Shown in pieces: positions 12,701-25,412 of a stretch of 64,000 bases of DNA. The stretch is from the NCBI RefSeq assembly GCF_000003815.2, contig NC_049997.1, forward strand, positions 17,008,984-17,072,983, written 5' to 3'. Numbering within the stretch: the first letter of the stretch is position 1; the number at the start of each line of letters is the position of its first letter. Origin of the DNA: Branchiostoma floridae (taxonomy: Eukaryota; Chordata; Leptocardii; Amphioxiformes; Branchiostomatidae). A program made the position numbers and the translations under genes. Below the pieces are notes generated by a model. It saw only the letters and a list, made by a program, of their open reading frames with translations, did not search any database and was not told the origin of the DNA.

Positions 12701-15700
12701 AATTCCGCGGCGCGGAATTCAACAATCCACGGTCTCCGGATATACCTGGGATTTGACATTCGTCAGTTGCAGTCTGTTCACCAGCGCCTCCTGGCGGCAC
12801 TGATGGGAAATTGATCTCGTCCGCAGAAAGCACTTTAAACAGCTGTGCATCCATTGATGTTCCATTTCCTACGAAAAGAATTAAAACCAATATGAATTTT
12901 GTGGCGCATCTTTTGTAAATCATTAGAGGGGTTATGGAAAACCAAAGGGACCAGTGATGCTGTCAATAATTTGCTCCATATCAAGTCGTAAAGGCAGGCG
13001 ACAGCGTTTTTTACATTTCAATGAGAAATTTAAAAATTAGTTACTTTTGGTTCAAGTTACTCTAGTTACTCTAGTTACTTTTGGTTTAAGTAAGGACATA
13101 ACACAAGCGCACATTGTTAATTAATTAGCCGGTAGGTTTGCATGTACGCTAGCCTGGAGTCCAGATAACCACAACCAGGCCTTCCTACGGGGTGCGGGGA
13201 TGGTAGAATTCGGCACAAAAGAGGTCATGTGCCAAATGTGGCAGTGCAACGCGCCGAAAGGATTCAGCGTGTAGTGCGGTGTGTCTGGCAACCATGCTAC
13301 ATACTCGTATACACGCAATGCTTCACCAAAAGTGAAACACAAAACCTTTAGAAGTGCCTGTAGTAGCTTCGTTCCTGAGTTCAGTGCCCTTCTCTTTGTC
13401 CTCAAACACGGTGATAACGCGAGAGGATCCGAGCTTCTGTGAGGCAAACACAGACTGATACCGCATGTCGGACGAATTCTGATGTGGTTTCTGCAGGAAC
13501 ACTCGTGGATCGTCAGTTGCCGTGATTTTTTGTGCATCTTTCGGTTTAAACTTTTTCGGTTTCTGCAGCTGTCGGCAAAATCATAAACACGTCAGGGAAC
13601 ATGCTGCATTTAGGTGGTTTGTCTTTGGTTTTTGTAAACACTTGAAACCTCACGAAAAGTATATATGAATTTTAAATATCAACATTTATCTATTTATTTA
13701 GTATACGTTTCTTTGAAATGGGTCAACAGTCTGGACAAAAAAAAAACGCCTGCTTTAATTTGTGAAAGGAGTGAAGGCCTCAGATACCAAGGCACATTAA
13801 CCTTATCTTACTTGGGACGGGGGCAGTGCGCCGACTTTCGACGAACTTTGACCCGGTGCTGACGTCACATGTGCTAAAAAAACATGCCTGTTTACAGCAC
13901 TCGGTAGAATGGTAAAAAATTGCGATGAGTGAAATTTGTGTTTTTCCGCAATGCAATAAACAAACTCTGCTGAATTTTCATGCTAATGTATTTTTATCAG
14001 TTTATTGCCGAGTTTCATATTTGTCTCTATCTGTTGTAACTCACCCGCAGTTTTTTAGTTTTCTTGGTAGCTAAGTACATTCCGGACGACTTGAACTGCA
14101 GTACAACATAGGTGCCACCGCCTGCTGGTGGTATAGTGCTGTAGGAGTACACTGTCACTGTCGCTGAAAGGAACAATGAAATACAAGATTAAAATCGTTA
14201 CAGACATAATTTCTTGAATAAAGTCTTGACTTTTATTGTGTAAGAGAAACTCAGTGACCGGGCTTTTTGCGCATCCTGGAGGGGGGAGGGGGGGGATTTG
14301 GTGGTTGAGGCTCTACTCCTAGCTGTAACTACTTAATATTTACTCATGTTATGACCAACGAATTTTCACAGTATAGCTTAAGTGTAAACGTATAAGGACA
14401 ACTTTGGTTTGGCTATTACGTCATTATGACGTCATGTATGTGATTTTATTAGCTGAAACCATATAAACGAGTACCGCAAAACTCAAAAAGACTTTTGTTG
14501 CCAATGGCAACAGCGGCGTAAAAATGACATAGGAAGATGACACCATATATCAGTTGGAATCTGCCAACTCAGATGTAATTGATGTATAACTAGAGTTCCA
14601 TAAAACACATACCTTCGCCAACTAATCAACGCTTATTATGGGGAGTGCCTTTATCAAAGACTTTAAGGTCATGGACTATAAAAATACATCTCAAAACACA
14701 ACCTTCTTGGCAAAGTTAAAAATAGAATAATGGACATTGTCTGTCATTGTACTGTGTTAAAAAATCATGACCCCGCCACTTGACTTGTTAAAAAAAATAA
14801 ACACCAAACAGCTGTTGATCTGACCTACTATTCCCTGGAAAGGAGAGACAGTGTCCCTGAATAGAGGTCAATCCATTTAGATAGAAAAATTACCATTATC
14901 TATGTAAATGACTCCTTTATTTGCATAAAGAAGATATCATCATGTTAATCTTCATCTAAGGTACCTGTATCCCAAAAATTATAAATATCTACCAGTCCCC
15001 GCACGGTTATCCTCTTAAGTTATGAACAAAAAGTCCCACTGCAGTTGAAAACAAGCCACCAGAGGGCCCAAACTTGCACGACTTACTCCCTGCCCAAAAA
15101 CGTATCCACTACTAAAAAATCGTAAACCTGGCACTTGACGAAAATTTTACCACCAACTTTGAACCTCCGCTGCAGTACCGTAACTCGTCGCTAGGCCTAT
15201 TGTCGAATTCGACCCTCAATTTCTCAACCCCCACATTACTACCAAAACTCATGCAAAATGATCCACAGCGTCTCGAGTTATCTTGTTCGCAAACACAAAG
15301 GCAAACACCCTCGCCTCGCTGCAGCGCCGGCGGAAAGTGCCAGGTTAACCATTTTTGAACAGGACCTTTGTTTTTGTAACTGCTACTTGATTCAGCATGA
15401 TGACCTAAAAACTATGTCGTTAGAACCTGTTGTCAGTAACCCGATGCCATGGCAACACGAAAATTATGAACTTGCATGCATATCATGAAATTGTTGCCAA
15501 CCTGATTCTAGGAAAAGTCACCAACCTAGAAATCAGCACCACAACACATCGAGGACCAAAGGCACAAAACCAGAGAGTCCAGCTGCAGTACCAAGGTCAT
15601 CAACAGGAGCCCCGAAACCAGTCAACAACCCACGTGACAGAGATAATTATAAAAATCCATCTATCGGTTTTTCAGATATGTCCCTGGACACAAAAAAACA

Positions 15701-16634
15701 TGTTCTTGTGTGTCTTGGAATTGTACATTTTTCAATGAGACAATAGCAGTTGATCAACCACAGAAGGGTACTCACCTCAATTAGCTGTATCATAGGCAAT
15801 ACTCTCCAGTTTGACAAATTTATGTCAGAAAAGTGGCCACACAAAAACTGTGGGCGAAATTGTACATAACAGGGGACTGATTTCTTCCGACGGATATTGA
15901 AACGTGAGATTTTCCCTTACTTCTGTCGTTGCTTTGTTCTGTCAGGAACACCTGTCTTTTGGGGTCTCCATTTTCTTTGTATTTCTGCATAAGGGTACCA
16001 TTGTACGGTTGGTTCGGATTCTTTATCTGCCGTTCTTCTTTCTTATCAAACTGTAGCTGTACCGTCTGAAAAAAAAGATTGGAAAAGATTGATAATCAAA
16101 AGTTAACGGTACCTTGTAACAGCTATATAATTGACAGGATAGGGAGTAGGGTACAGCGGATGTAGCATAATATAAATAAGCTGTGGCATCACATAGAAAA
16201 GATCTGCTAGGACATTACAGGTGATTCATAAGTTTCCTGTCTTCTCAAGAAATAAGGTGCATGCAATTTGAAGACGACACACAGTAACGGTCAATGAGAG
16301 AGAAGGGAAAAAAACATGGGCTGCGACCTGAAATTTGTGGGTCAACTAGCTATGCCGAAACACACACAAACACACACACACACATTTCCACACATCCACC
16401 CACATACACGCAGACACAAACACACATACACACACGCGCGCGCAGACACAAACACACACACGCACACAAACACACACACACGCGCGCGCACGCACACACA
16501 AACAAACACGAGCACACACACAAGTACCCATGAACACACAAGCACACACTCAAAGACATAAAAGAGGCCAAGTAAAGTCAAGAGCCTCTTACCTCTGTTG
16601 ACTCTACGGCATAGTTGGAATAGCAATTCCCCAT
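12684..16634 (-). CDS. IL-1-like beta-trefoil family, copy C (five exons)
   Basis: Exons: 16634-16593 ([14 protein letters not shown], phase 0), 16065-15921 (48 codons, phase 1), 14163-14045 (39 codons, contains GTYVVLQF, phase 0), 13562-13346 (72 codons, contains RVFLQKP and VITVF, phase 1) and 12868-12684. About 237 residues, no signal peptide. The start MGNCYS fits an N-myristoylation motif with a nearby palmitoylatable Cys. Two oddities appear. The exon 4 donor is GTTTTG, a poor splice site, chosen because it keeps phase 1 as in B and D; read-through would stop ten codons later. The last exon, after [10 protein letters not shown], runs through the array flank and ends inside the 66-bp repeat, so its C-terminus has been replaced. 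It is likely expressed if the donor works. Family and role are inferred as for copy B. Confidence 0.68.
16360..16545. repeat. (CA)n microsatellite in copy C intron 1
   Basis: CA and CGCG-containing alternating purine-pyrimidine tract, 50 bp from the exon 1 donor. Low-complexity open frames on both strands come from this tract. Confidence 0.93.
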
Positions 16635-16734
16635 GACACAAGACTGTGCTGCAAACTTGTTTGTAACCTTCTCAGCTCAAAACAACGTTCGGCACGGAAA
16701 TGCTGGATTAAGACGGTCTCTTTATGTATCTTCT

Positions 16735-16744
16735 CCTTTATATA
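16735..16744 (-). promoter_or_regulatory. TATA box of copy C
   Basis: TATATAAAGG on the minus strand, about 100 bp upstream of the ATG at 16634. The same motif and spacing occur at copy D. A TGACGT half-site (CRE-like) near 16,843 is also shared with copy D. Confidence 0.6.
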
Positions 16745-16971
16745 CTGACCTTAAAATAGCAACAGGTAGGAATGGCGTCGGTCAGGTACACATTATATCA
16801 ACCATCCGACCAGAACTGATCGAGGACGTCTAGAACCTTGGGAAATGACGTACTTCAAGGACGGCACACAACGTAACTGCTTGAGGCACACTTAAATCCG
16901 AGCCACTACGACTGATCTAGAATGTGCACGTGAACAAACTCTTTCTCCAAGCAGATAGTACGGTGACCTAA

Positions 16972-17208
16972 AGGTGGTGTCTCACTGCACTTGGGGCACT
17001 GGTGCGGCACTGCGGGGTTCTAAAGATACTCAACGAATTTTGCAGATAAAGAACGAATTCTTATACGTTTTGTTGTCTTCTAAGTCATAAGTTTAAGTAT
17101 TACGCAATATCTAGATTATAAAGCATCGGTGAAAATAGCGTAACAATGCCACAGTGAACGAACCCCGCAGTGCCGCACCGGTGCCACAAGTGCGCTGAGA
17201 TACCACCT
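16972..17208. mobile_element. 237-bp MITE upstream of copy C
   Basis: The ends aggtggtgtctcactgcact and agtgcgctgagataccacct are inverted copies. The dyad continues with ggcactggtgcggcactgcg against cgcagtgccgcaccggtgcc. The matching place upstream of copy D (near 25,215) lacks it, so it inserted after the duplication or was lost from D. Confidence 0.85.
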
Positions 17209-18835
17209 GACGATAGTATCAAAAGCTGACCAATGAGTGAAGCTGGGCAATGAAGTGGACATCACTCGTTGGGCGGCTAGACTCCTCGGCCAGCTTATGA
17301 TACTATCTTATGCCACCGTACCACTTTGAGATTACTGAGTCTTTGTTGTATGGCTTTTTCTTTCTAAACGGTGCACACACGCCCTAGGCCAAAACAGCTG
17401 CCATGTTGGGGTGGGGGGCTAGTCTGTCCTTATATGACCCAAAACACCGGATTTGGTCTTGCAACGTCTCGAGCTTTCTATAAAACGACACTTTCCTGTA
17501 TAACATCAAATCTCCTCTGCATGTAGTCCCATTTAGTTCTTTAATAGTCCTCATCTTGACTGTAGGTACTTTTTATCACCTGATATTTTGCATCACTTGC
17601 ACCAAGGACGTTATACCTGGTCACATATTGTCGAGACCCCCCCCCCCCTTCAAATCACAGCCACAAATGTGTGCTATCGCTGAAACGGCTTGAAGTTGAA
17701 CTTAGTCTTACATCCTATAGCATTCCGTATAGTTCTCTTAAAGATAGATTATCACTATTACTCTTGGCTTTATGAGGGGTCGGGAATATTGTCCTTCAGA
17801 TGAGCACTAGTGTGCGCAACTATTTCAACATAAGATAGTATTAGATGAGCGGGGTGGGGAGGGGGGTTGTCTGAATGTTTAGCAAATAGGTGTAGACAAC
17901 CGAAGCCGAACACGAGCCTGAGGTGTTGTTTGCGGTAAGACCAAGGACACTAACAAAGATATTTTCTACTGTCCTTGATCAGACTGCCTTTTGTCGTGTA
18001 CGTATATACACATGTGTACCTGCAAGGTAACTTTTGATCCGATTCACTGATCTACGAAGTGATAAAGTTGATGTTTGAAGGTTAGACTTGTGGTAATCAA
18101 CAGAACGTGTATCAGGGCCATACCGATCAAAAAGACCTGAAATCAGACCATTCCATATTGTGAGAAGCAAAAGCTAATGAAAACCGCTGTTAGATTGGTT
18201 TTTATTATAAACACCTATAACATAATCATAGCAACATCTTAAAAAGCTCTTTGACTAACAGTGTGTACTAACTTCAGAATCTGTATTTACTACTCGAATA
18301 CCCCAATTCCTCCCCTAATGTGTACATACACAATTCCCACAAAGCATTGCCAACAAAAAATTCCCTATGCATTCATGTTTGCAGTAAATTCTATTGGCTC
18401 CGCCCTTGTGGCCTCGCGAGAAATACAAGTATAGTGCAGGTATTCATTCCACCTGTATTCAACCCAGAATAGATGGTCTAGCGGGTTAATAAAAAGCTTC
18501 CCAAGCTTATGAACTTAAGTTATGAGCATATTTTGTTTGAATTTCTGTCAAAAGGTCTACGTTGTTCAAAATATAGAGAGAGCACTGAGAACTATCTCAA
18601 CAAAAAGTAAACATTGTCACGGTGGTACACGCATGCTACGGTAAGTACCAAACTGAGTGAGCCGCACCCAAACAGTTGTCTATTGAGTATTGTCAGACCA
18701 AGGACTTTTTTTTCTGACAGACTACCCTTTTGTCCGATAGCGCGCGATATTATCAATCACTCAAGACTGCCTGGGGCACACTTAAATCGGAGTCACTGGT
18801 CTAGAATGCCTAGTCTAAGACACCTGTTCATTCTA

Positions 18836-19186
18836 AACGGATGAGACACACAAACGCATCAAATTTTTCCCGTTTTTAAAGACAACTTTTCAATCATTCT
18901 GTACATTGTGCAAAGTAGCTGCAAAATAATTTTTAAAAATACGCCATAAATTGTAACAAAATATCGGAAATGTATAGTAATGTCGTAGAACGCCAAAGTC
19001 ATCTGGAAAAAGGACAAAAGGAAACAAAAAATGTATTGTTCACTTTACCATTCTTTGTGTGTTCAGTCATTTGGTCAACTATCTTTACCACTTAGATCTA
19101 AGGAGGCAACAACGTCTTTTTCTAACCTTTTTTTCTAATACTCGCATAATTTGTTTGGGTTCCCAGAGGATGTCATCCATATATAA
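18836..19186. mobile_element. Degenerate family 1 MITE
   Basis: The left end resembles tggatgacatccatgcgcgc with decay. The right end is aggatgtcatccatatata. The interior (gcaaagtagctgcaaaat, tacgccataaattg) is shared with 25,948-26,250 and 50,725-51,069. Confidence 0.5.
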
Positions 19187-19406
19187 ATGACTAAACATTG
19201 CTCGTAATCTCGAAGTTTGTCCTTACATGACGCCAAACTAACCTTAAATGGCCCTGACATGCAACCTCAGCAACTTCACAGTATCTATCCGCGACCCCCG
19301 TAGTTGTATGATTGTTGTGCAATCAAGTTCTTATTATAGGCGAGGCTCGGGTGATTACCGTAGAATCGTCGTCTGATCGATTTTCGCCAAATGTGACAGG
19401 GGTATA

Positions 19407-19695
19407 AGAAGCTCTGAGGAAGATGTCTTATAGGCATCCAAACGTCAGCAGGTAATATCAACTTGCTGTGTCAAAGAAAACTCTACTATTCTATCCATAT
19501 CACGGCACTATTGCTGTTTCTGACACTTCAATTCCTGCTACACTACTACGCTAGCTTGTGGATGTTCTGAGCAACACAACGAAGACCACTCAGTTGCGCC
19601 CTCCTCGATATACCTGTAAAGAGCAACGGTAGAAAGTTTTGCATGCACTTTGTATATGGATCGCTAGAGGACGCTGCTGCGTGGTCCGAAAAATG
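19407..19695. repeat. Interspersed repeat, copy 1 of a pair
   Basis: Shares aagctctgaggaa, catccaaacgtcagcaggta, ctcagttgcgccctcct and tatggatcgctag with 20,449-20,720. It is of unknown class and possibly the tail of a retroelement. Confidence 0.7.
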
Positions 19696-20448
19696 ACTGT
19701 ATACTGATAGAAGACTGGGCAAGGGGCACCTTTCCCTATTTCAATCCCTTGGTCATTCATTCATTTATTCAATCAATTAAACAACCATTCCTTTCTTGAC
19801 TTGCTTGTTCGCGTATTCATTTATTCATAGATACTTCCAAATGCAGTCACAAAAACACTAATAGGCTTCCACTAAGTACAATCCATATTATCTTGCTTTA
19901 AATCTTTTATAGACGTACATGTATTTGAAATTGCTTCTGCTACAAAGTTTATATTCAATAACACGTAATATTGACACGAAATTACCATACAATACATAAA
20001 AAAAATGAAACAGGTTTCTATTTAAAATATAGTTTAAACACATGATTTGTATTTTTGAATCCAGGTCACTATGAGTTTAACGAGTTTTTGTTAAAATCCA
20101 ATCGTTTCATTTTGTAATGACATGACACACACCGATTTCAATCACTCAATAGTCTGATAAAAGGACAAGAATACAATACACGATAACTTTAATAATGTGA
20201 TATGATCACAGCTTTTTTAGGACTCGATGTAATTTGTATCTCTGTTATTTTTTATCTGACCCTTACCTCCCTCATCACGTCAAGAAAAGGCGGCCTGCAG
20301 GCCGATTTGAACTTCTCATGAATAAATAAAGTTTTAAACATGTCAGAGTCTATGTTTTTCCAGTTGTCAGTAGTCCTGTAGAGTTATGTTTACACAACCA
20401 GTTAATATTACCCTCTGACGAGAAACGAGAAGCAAAACTCCAGTTAGA

Positions 20449-20720
20449 AGCTCTGAGGAAAATGTCTGATAGGTATCCGAACGTCAGCAGGTAATATCAA
20501 CTGATTGTCTCAAAGAGAACTCTACTAACAGTCCACGGCATTAATGCTGTTTTTGACACTTCATTTCCTGCTACGCTATTACGATGTGTTAGTTTGCCAA
20601 CCCAAAGAACACCACTCAGTTGCGCCCTCCTGCGATATGTATGTAAAGAGCAAAGATAGAAAGTTGAGTATGCACTTCGGATATGGATCGCTAGACGACG
20701 CGGCTGCGTGGTCTGAAAAT
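20449..20720. repeat. Interspersed repeat, copy 2 of a pair
   Basis: Direct repeat of 19,407-19,695, about 1.04 kb away. The intervening AT-rich DNA has no recognisable gene. Confidence 0.7.
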
Positions 20721-21219
20721 CAGATTTCGGAAAACCGTTTTTTCTAAAAACAAACTTGAACTTTTCTGCGCAATTACGATTGCGTTAATGGCTACTACCC
20801 GATTTCTAGAACATCTTGATATAAAATGTCCAAAGAAAACCTTTGAAATTTCCGTTAAGCTCTCCGGCTATTTCCTTATTCCATGTCTTTCCACCATATT
20901 TCTAGGTTATGAAGTAAAAGTGTTAGAGGAGCAAGTAACATAAAGCTAGAAGCTTGATTTGTTGCTAAGATTCCACTATCACATCTCTGAAGTATATATG
21001 CAGGTCTGTGACGTTAGAAAACAGTTCAATCATTCGGCCATTATTTGAAAGAAAGTCAAAACATTAGAGATAAAAAAAAGAGAAGCCATGGCTGAGATAT
21101 AACATAATCTAACAGCGATCTCGACGTAGTGAGAGTATAAAAAAAAACAGGTATTTATAGTTTAAGGACATGGAGTTTGTTCTCTTATTCCTCATCGAGC
21201 GACGATTTTTATAGATGAT

Positions 21220-24200
21220 TCAGTCGTGAAGTTGTACTTCCTCGTCTGGGCATTCGTCAAAGTGTTCGGAACCGCTCTCGGTCGGAACGTTTTCAGTTTG
21301 AAACCGCTGTGATTCCAATATTGCCCGCTTTCCTGTGAAAAGATTAAAAACGAAAGCATAATTCAATTTGTCAAGCTCACAGTTGCTTTGGGCCAATCTC
21401 TATACCAATTCTTTCAGCAAATAAGGAATGCATGATATCTGTACCATAAAACAAGATTCTTTTTACAAACCTAACATGTTTGCTGATAATCAACTTTTAC
21501 TATTCATAACGTATCACATATATGATGGACAATCCCTTTCTTATTCACCGATCACTCACTCATCCTCTTGCACGTGGTGCATCACCGATCACACACATCA
21601 AACTTAACTGGTAGGTAGATACACCCGAACTCCTGATGTATTTAATTTGTGACAGGAACTACATGTATGTAGAAAATTATCTCTTTGTTCTGGAGCACTC
21701 ATTGTACAAATAGTAAACATCATACACGTAAAACAAAATATACACAAAAGAATGACTTTTTGAAATATCTAACGTAACCATCTAACTACGATGTTTTGGA
21801 AAGCTCTACGCTCGTGTACATGTTTTCAGATTAAGAGGAAGACGAAAACTTGTAGATAAGAGTAAGACACAGCATATTTTTCTTATTACCTTATGCTGCA
21901 TTTAGCAAATAATTGTCATCATTATACAATAATCCTCATTGTTTATCATTGCTTCTCATTGCTTAATGTCTCTTGCTATTTTTTTCTTTAAGATATTTTC
22001 GATGTTGTACACATGTATACACAGTACGGGGCCTCACAACTTCAACAGCGGCTATAAGTAAGATACTAATATTCAAGATTAGTACCTTCTATCGTCAGTC
22101 TAGCGGCCCTTTTGGTGTTCTTGAACAGGGTGATGACAAGTGCTTTGTCTTTCTGGCCTTGATTTTGCTTTGAGGCGACACACGAGGCGTACACGACGTC
22201 TGACGAACCAGGCTGACTCGGTTTCATCAGGAACACTCGCCGGTCGGCAGTTGTCGTGATGTCTTCGGCATCTTCCGGATCAAACTCTTCCGGATCCTGC
22301 ATGTACAACCAAAATAACAGACATGTAAGAGGGATGGGGCATGGTGAATCTAGGACATACTGTTTTTACTAGCATCCTCTTTGCACTTGAAAACTGATGT
22401 GAGCGTGCGAAAAAACAAACATTGTATCAAAAAAGGTTCTTCTTCTTGAACTCCGGGACCGAAACCCCCTTCCACCTTACTAATACCTATTTATATACAA
22501 AATGTATAGGCAGAAATTGTTTGCACCAAAATATCTTTGCGTTAATATAACGCAAACATTTCAAAGAGGTCATACTAAGAACTGTTTCACACCAGCCCAA
22601 CCAACTATTCTGTCCATATAATTAAGGACTCTAGTAGCACTTTTCATTGGTTATAGATATAGACCAAATTGCAAATACAATGGAGAACATACAGGTGATC
22701 TTGATAGATATTAATCTGTAACACAATGGTCAGTATGCTTTACTGTATTTGTAAGTTCACTTGCACCAAATATGAAATATTTTATGTGTACGGAGTAAAT
22801 TTGAGACATAGTCGACGACATAAAGTATCAACTTTTCGATATTTGTCAATTTGCAAATTCATATACGATTTGCAGTATTTTTTTTCGAAACGGATAAAAA
22901 TTGATGCATATAATAAAGTTTTCCTTAGCTTATTTGTTATCTCTTGAAAAAAATACGAGCTCCTCGAAAAAAGTACATGAAAATGTAAGTAACTGTCTAC
23001 TAGTTTATTAGTCTAACGAATCTGTTGCTGCTGCTCACCTCTAGAGTAAGCACACGCGGTTTTCCTTCCTTGCTGGCAACGTACATTTCAGAATCTTTAA
23101 ACTGCAGTACAACATAGGTGCCGTCCACTGGTGGTATACTGGTGTAGGGGTACATGTGCACGATCGCTGAAATGATGAATGGAAGATCATTTCATAATGA
23201 AGTAATGATCATGGTTAGTTAAATACAGTTGTCTAATATAACAAATGGATAATCATTCATATTCAAAAATTGAAGTTAAAACTTTACAATTCCATACTAT
23301 GATTTGTATCTTTGGCTGACGTGTGTTTGGGGGATCGGAACAATAATTGATACTGGTAAACAATCTACTGCTTGTTGTTTGGTGATGATTTTAAACTGAA
23401 GTCTGAGCTAGTGGTATCACGTCACAGTAGTGTCTAGTTTTCTAAATTATGTCACGGAAATTTCAACGCAAACATATTTTAGTACAAGAGTGTGAAAACT
23501 CAAACCTTCATGAAATATTTCGTTTTGTGATGGTCCGTATGGTTTGTTGTGGGGTTGATATGGTTTGACGTTTGGCAAAATTATTCTATCATTGTTCTTA
23601 TAACTATGGTAAACGGTGAGATCCAAACTTACACCTTTTTATGTGTTCATTTTATTTCCTATTGTTACACATGCAACTGGCACATATCCCTAAAGTGTAT
23701 ATAATGGTTCATTCCATACAGATGTGACAGGGATGGTCACAGTTACTCTAATATATTTTTTAAACAACCACAAGGCTGCAACAAGCTGATATATAACTTA
23801 CCCCCAAAACATAAAAAAACAGAATCAATACATGCATTTTTCATGCAGGTAATAAATGAAAATGCATGTGATAGCATAGCGACCCTTATTCTTCCAGGAG
23901 AAGTGAAAATTTCTGACACTTCCCTTTACCGTCGTCCTCAATCCCATTCGTCAAGTGTTCAGTCCGGAACACTCTTTCTCCGGGATCTCCGTTAGGCCAA
24001 TGCTGAAGAAGGACGGCGGGTACTGGTTCTTTATTAGTTGTTCTACTTTACCGTTGCTATCAAACTGTATGGCCTGTAAACGTGGGGAAAAGTTAGAGAG
24101 GATCTACATAAACGTACACATTTTATACGGCCTTCACACAGAAACCGACTCAGCAGGAACCAAGCAGAACCAGTCGGGGTAAATTATTTGCCAAATTTGT

Positions 24201-24663
24201 GCCACATCCACACGCACACGTCCAAGCACGCGCGCACGCACACACACGGCACCCCCAAAAAATAGTTGCAAGTGGCCCCAACTCACCACTTACTTCCTGC
24301 AACAAGAGATATTTACCCACATAAAATAACCACCATAGCATGTCCAGAAAACGAGATATCAAAATTGGAAGTTACATGGCAGTGCCTTAATAGAAAAGCC
24401 GCACGGGGGCTTTGTAGTCACACGAACACAAAACACACACACACACACGCACACGCGCGCGCGCACAGCCAGACAGACACACATACACACACACAAAACA
24501 CACCTACACACACATACACAAACACACAAACACATACACACACGATCTATCATTGTCAATTGTACATGAAGATGTCTCTACGAACACACAGTCACACACA
24601 CCACGCACACACACACACACACCACACACACATACACACACAAACACAGTCACACACACCACG

Positions 24664-24716
<53 letters not shown>

Positions 24717-24877
24717 ACACACACACACACACACCACACACATACACACACAAACACACACGCCAAACAACCAAGCAAACTAGCGATCAAGACTATAAAG
24801 GCATTTACATGTGGCACCGATGCACCGACGACCTCTGTGTCTCCTCGTCCATGGCATGTTCGCAAGCAATTCCCCAT
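21220..24877 (-). pseudogene. IL-1-like beta-trefoil family, copy D (frameshift in exon 2)
   Basis: Exons: 24877-24809 (MGNCLRTCHG start, 23 codons, donor GTAAAT), 24073-23930, 23166-23039 (42 codons, ends VLTLE), 22296-22086 (70 codons, starts DPEEFDPEDAED, contains RVFLMKP) and 21332-21220 (ends in the acidic tail DECPDEEVQLHD, then stop). Splice phases match B and C. Exon 2 starts in frame (AIQFD...IKNQY), then shifts. The family-like continuation QHWPNGDPGERVFRTEH is in another frame, and the first frame meets a stop at its ACT TGA. Compared with copy A about 10 bases are missing at the shift. Either this copy is a recent pseudogene or the assembly has a local deletion. All other exons are intact and the C-terminal exon is clean, so decay is recent if real. 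Confidence 0.65.
24205..24766. repeat. (CA)n microsatellites in copy D intron 1
   Basis: Several long CA tracts with CACG and CACC interruptions, ending 40 bp from the exon 1 donor. All overlapping open frames are low-complexity. Confidence 0.93.
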
Positions 24878-24970
24878 GGCACAAGCCGGTGCTGCAAACT
24901 TTCTCAGCTCAGAACAAAATTCGACACGGAAATGCTGGATTAAGACTGACAGTCTCTGGATGTATCACTT

Positions 24971-24980
24971 CCTTTATATA
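24971..24980 (-). promoter_or_regulatory. TATA box of copy D
   Basis: TATATAAAGG on the minus strand, about 100 bp upstream of the ATG at 24877. The surrounding 300 bp are clearly homologous to the copy C upstream region, including ttctccaagcagatagtacg-like and tgacgtac blocks. Confidence 0.6.
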
Positions 24981-25296
24981 CTGAGCTTAAAATAAAGCAA
25001 GTGGGAATGGCGCCAGTACACATTATATCTACCAACAGACCAGAACTGATCCGGAACGTCGCTGTAGAACGTTGTAAAATGACGTACCTCAAGGAAACAA
25101 GAGAATAGAATGCTCTTTGTCCGGCATACTACGTGACTGCTTGAGGCATACTTTGATTCGAGTCACTGATCTAGAATTTGAACAAACTTTGTCTCCAAGC
25201 AGATAGTACGGTGGCCTAAGCTACTAGCTAGTATCAAAAGCTTAGCAAGGAGTGAAGCCGACCTATATATATATGACCCACCTTCAAAATTTATAT

Positions 25297-25376
25297 TTGT
25301 GTGTGTGTCTGTGTGTGTTTGTGTGTGTGTCTGTGTGTGTGTGTGTGTGTATGTATGTGTGTATATGTGTGTGTCC
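25297..25376. repeat. (GT)n microsatellite
   Basis: GT and GTCT units upstream of copy D. Confidence 0.9.
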
Positions 25377-25412
25377 TGATTGGAACCTGATATCCCTACC
25401 TGTGCCAGAGGA

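Larger units (their letters stand above)
17209..21219. other. Intergenic between copies C and D, no gene seen
   Basis: Holds decayed elements and repeats: a fragment shared with 25,800-26,000, the degenerate MITE near 18,836 and the paired repeats at 19,407 and 20,449. No exon of the tandem family and no other protein family was recognised. Confidence 0.55.

Noticed and set aside
12385..12759. 124-residue minus-strand frame in the right array
   Set aside because: Repeat translation, in another frame from the real copy C exon that ends there.
13121..13537. 138-residue minus-strand frame
   Set aside because: It is an out-of-frame shadow of copy C exon 4; the family protein is in another frame with consensus acceptor and phase.
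24266..24943. 225-residue open frame rich in His and Thr
   Set aside because: It is the translation of the CA microsatellite in copy D intron 1 plus flanks. Copies A, B and C give the same kind of artefact.
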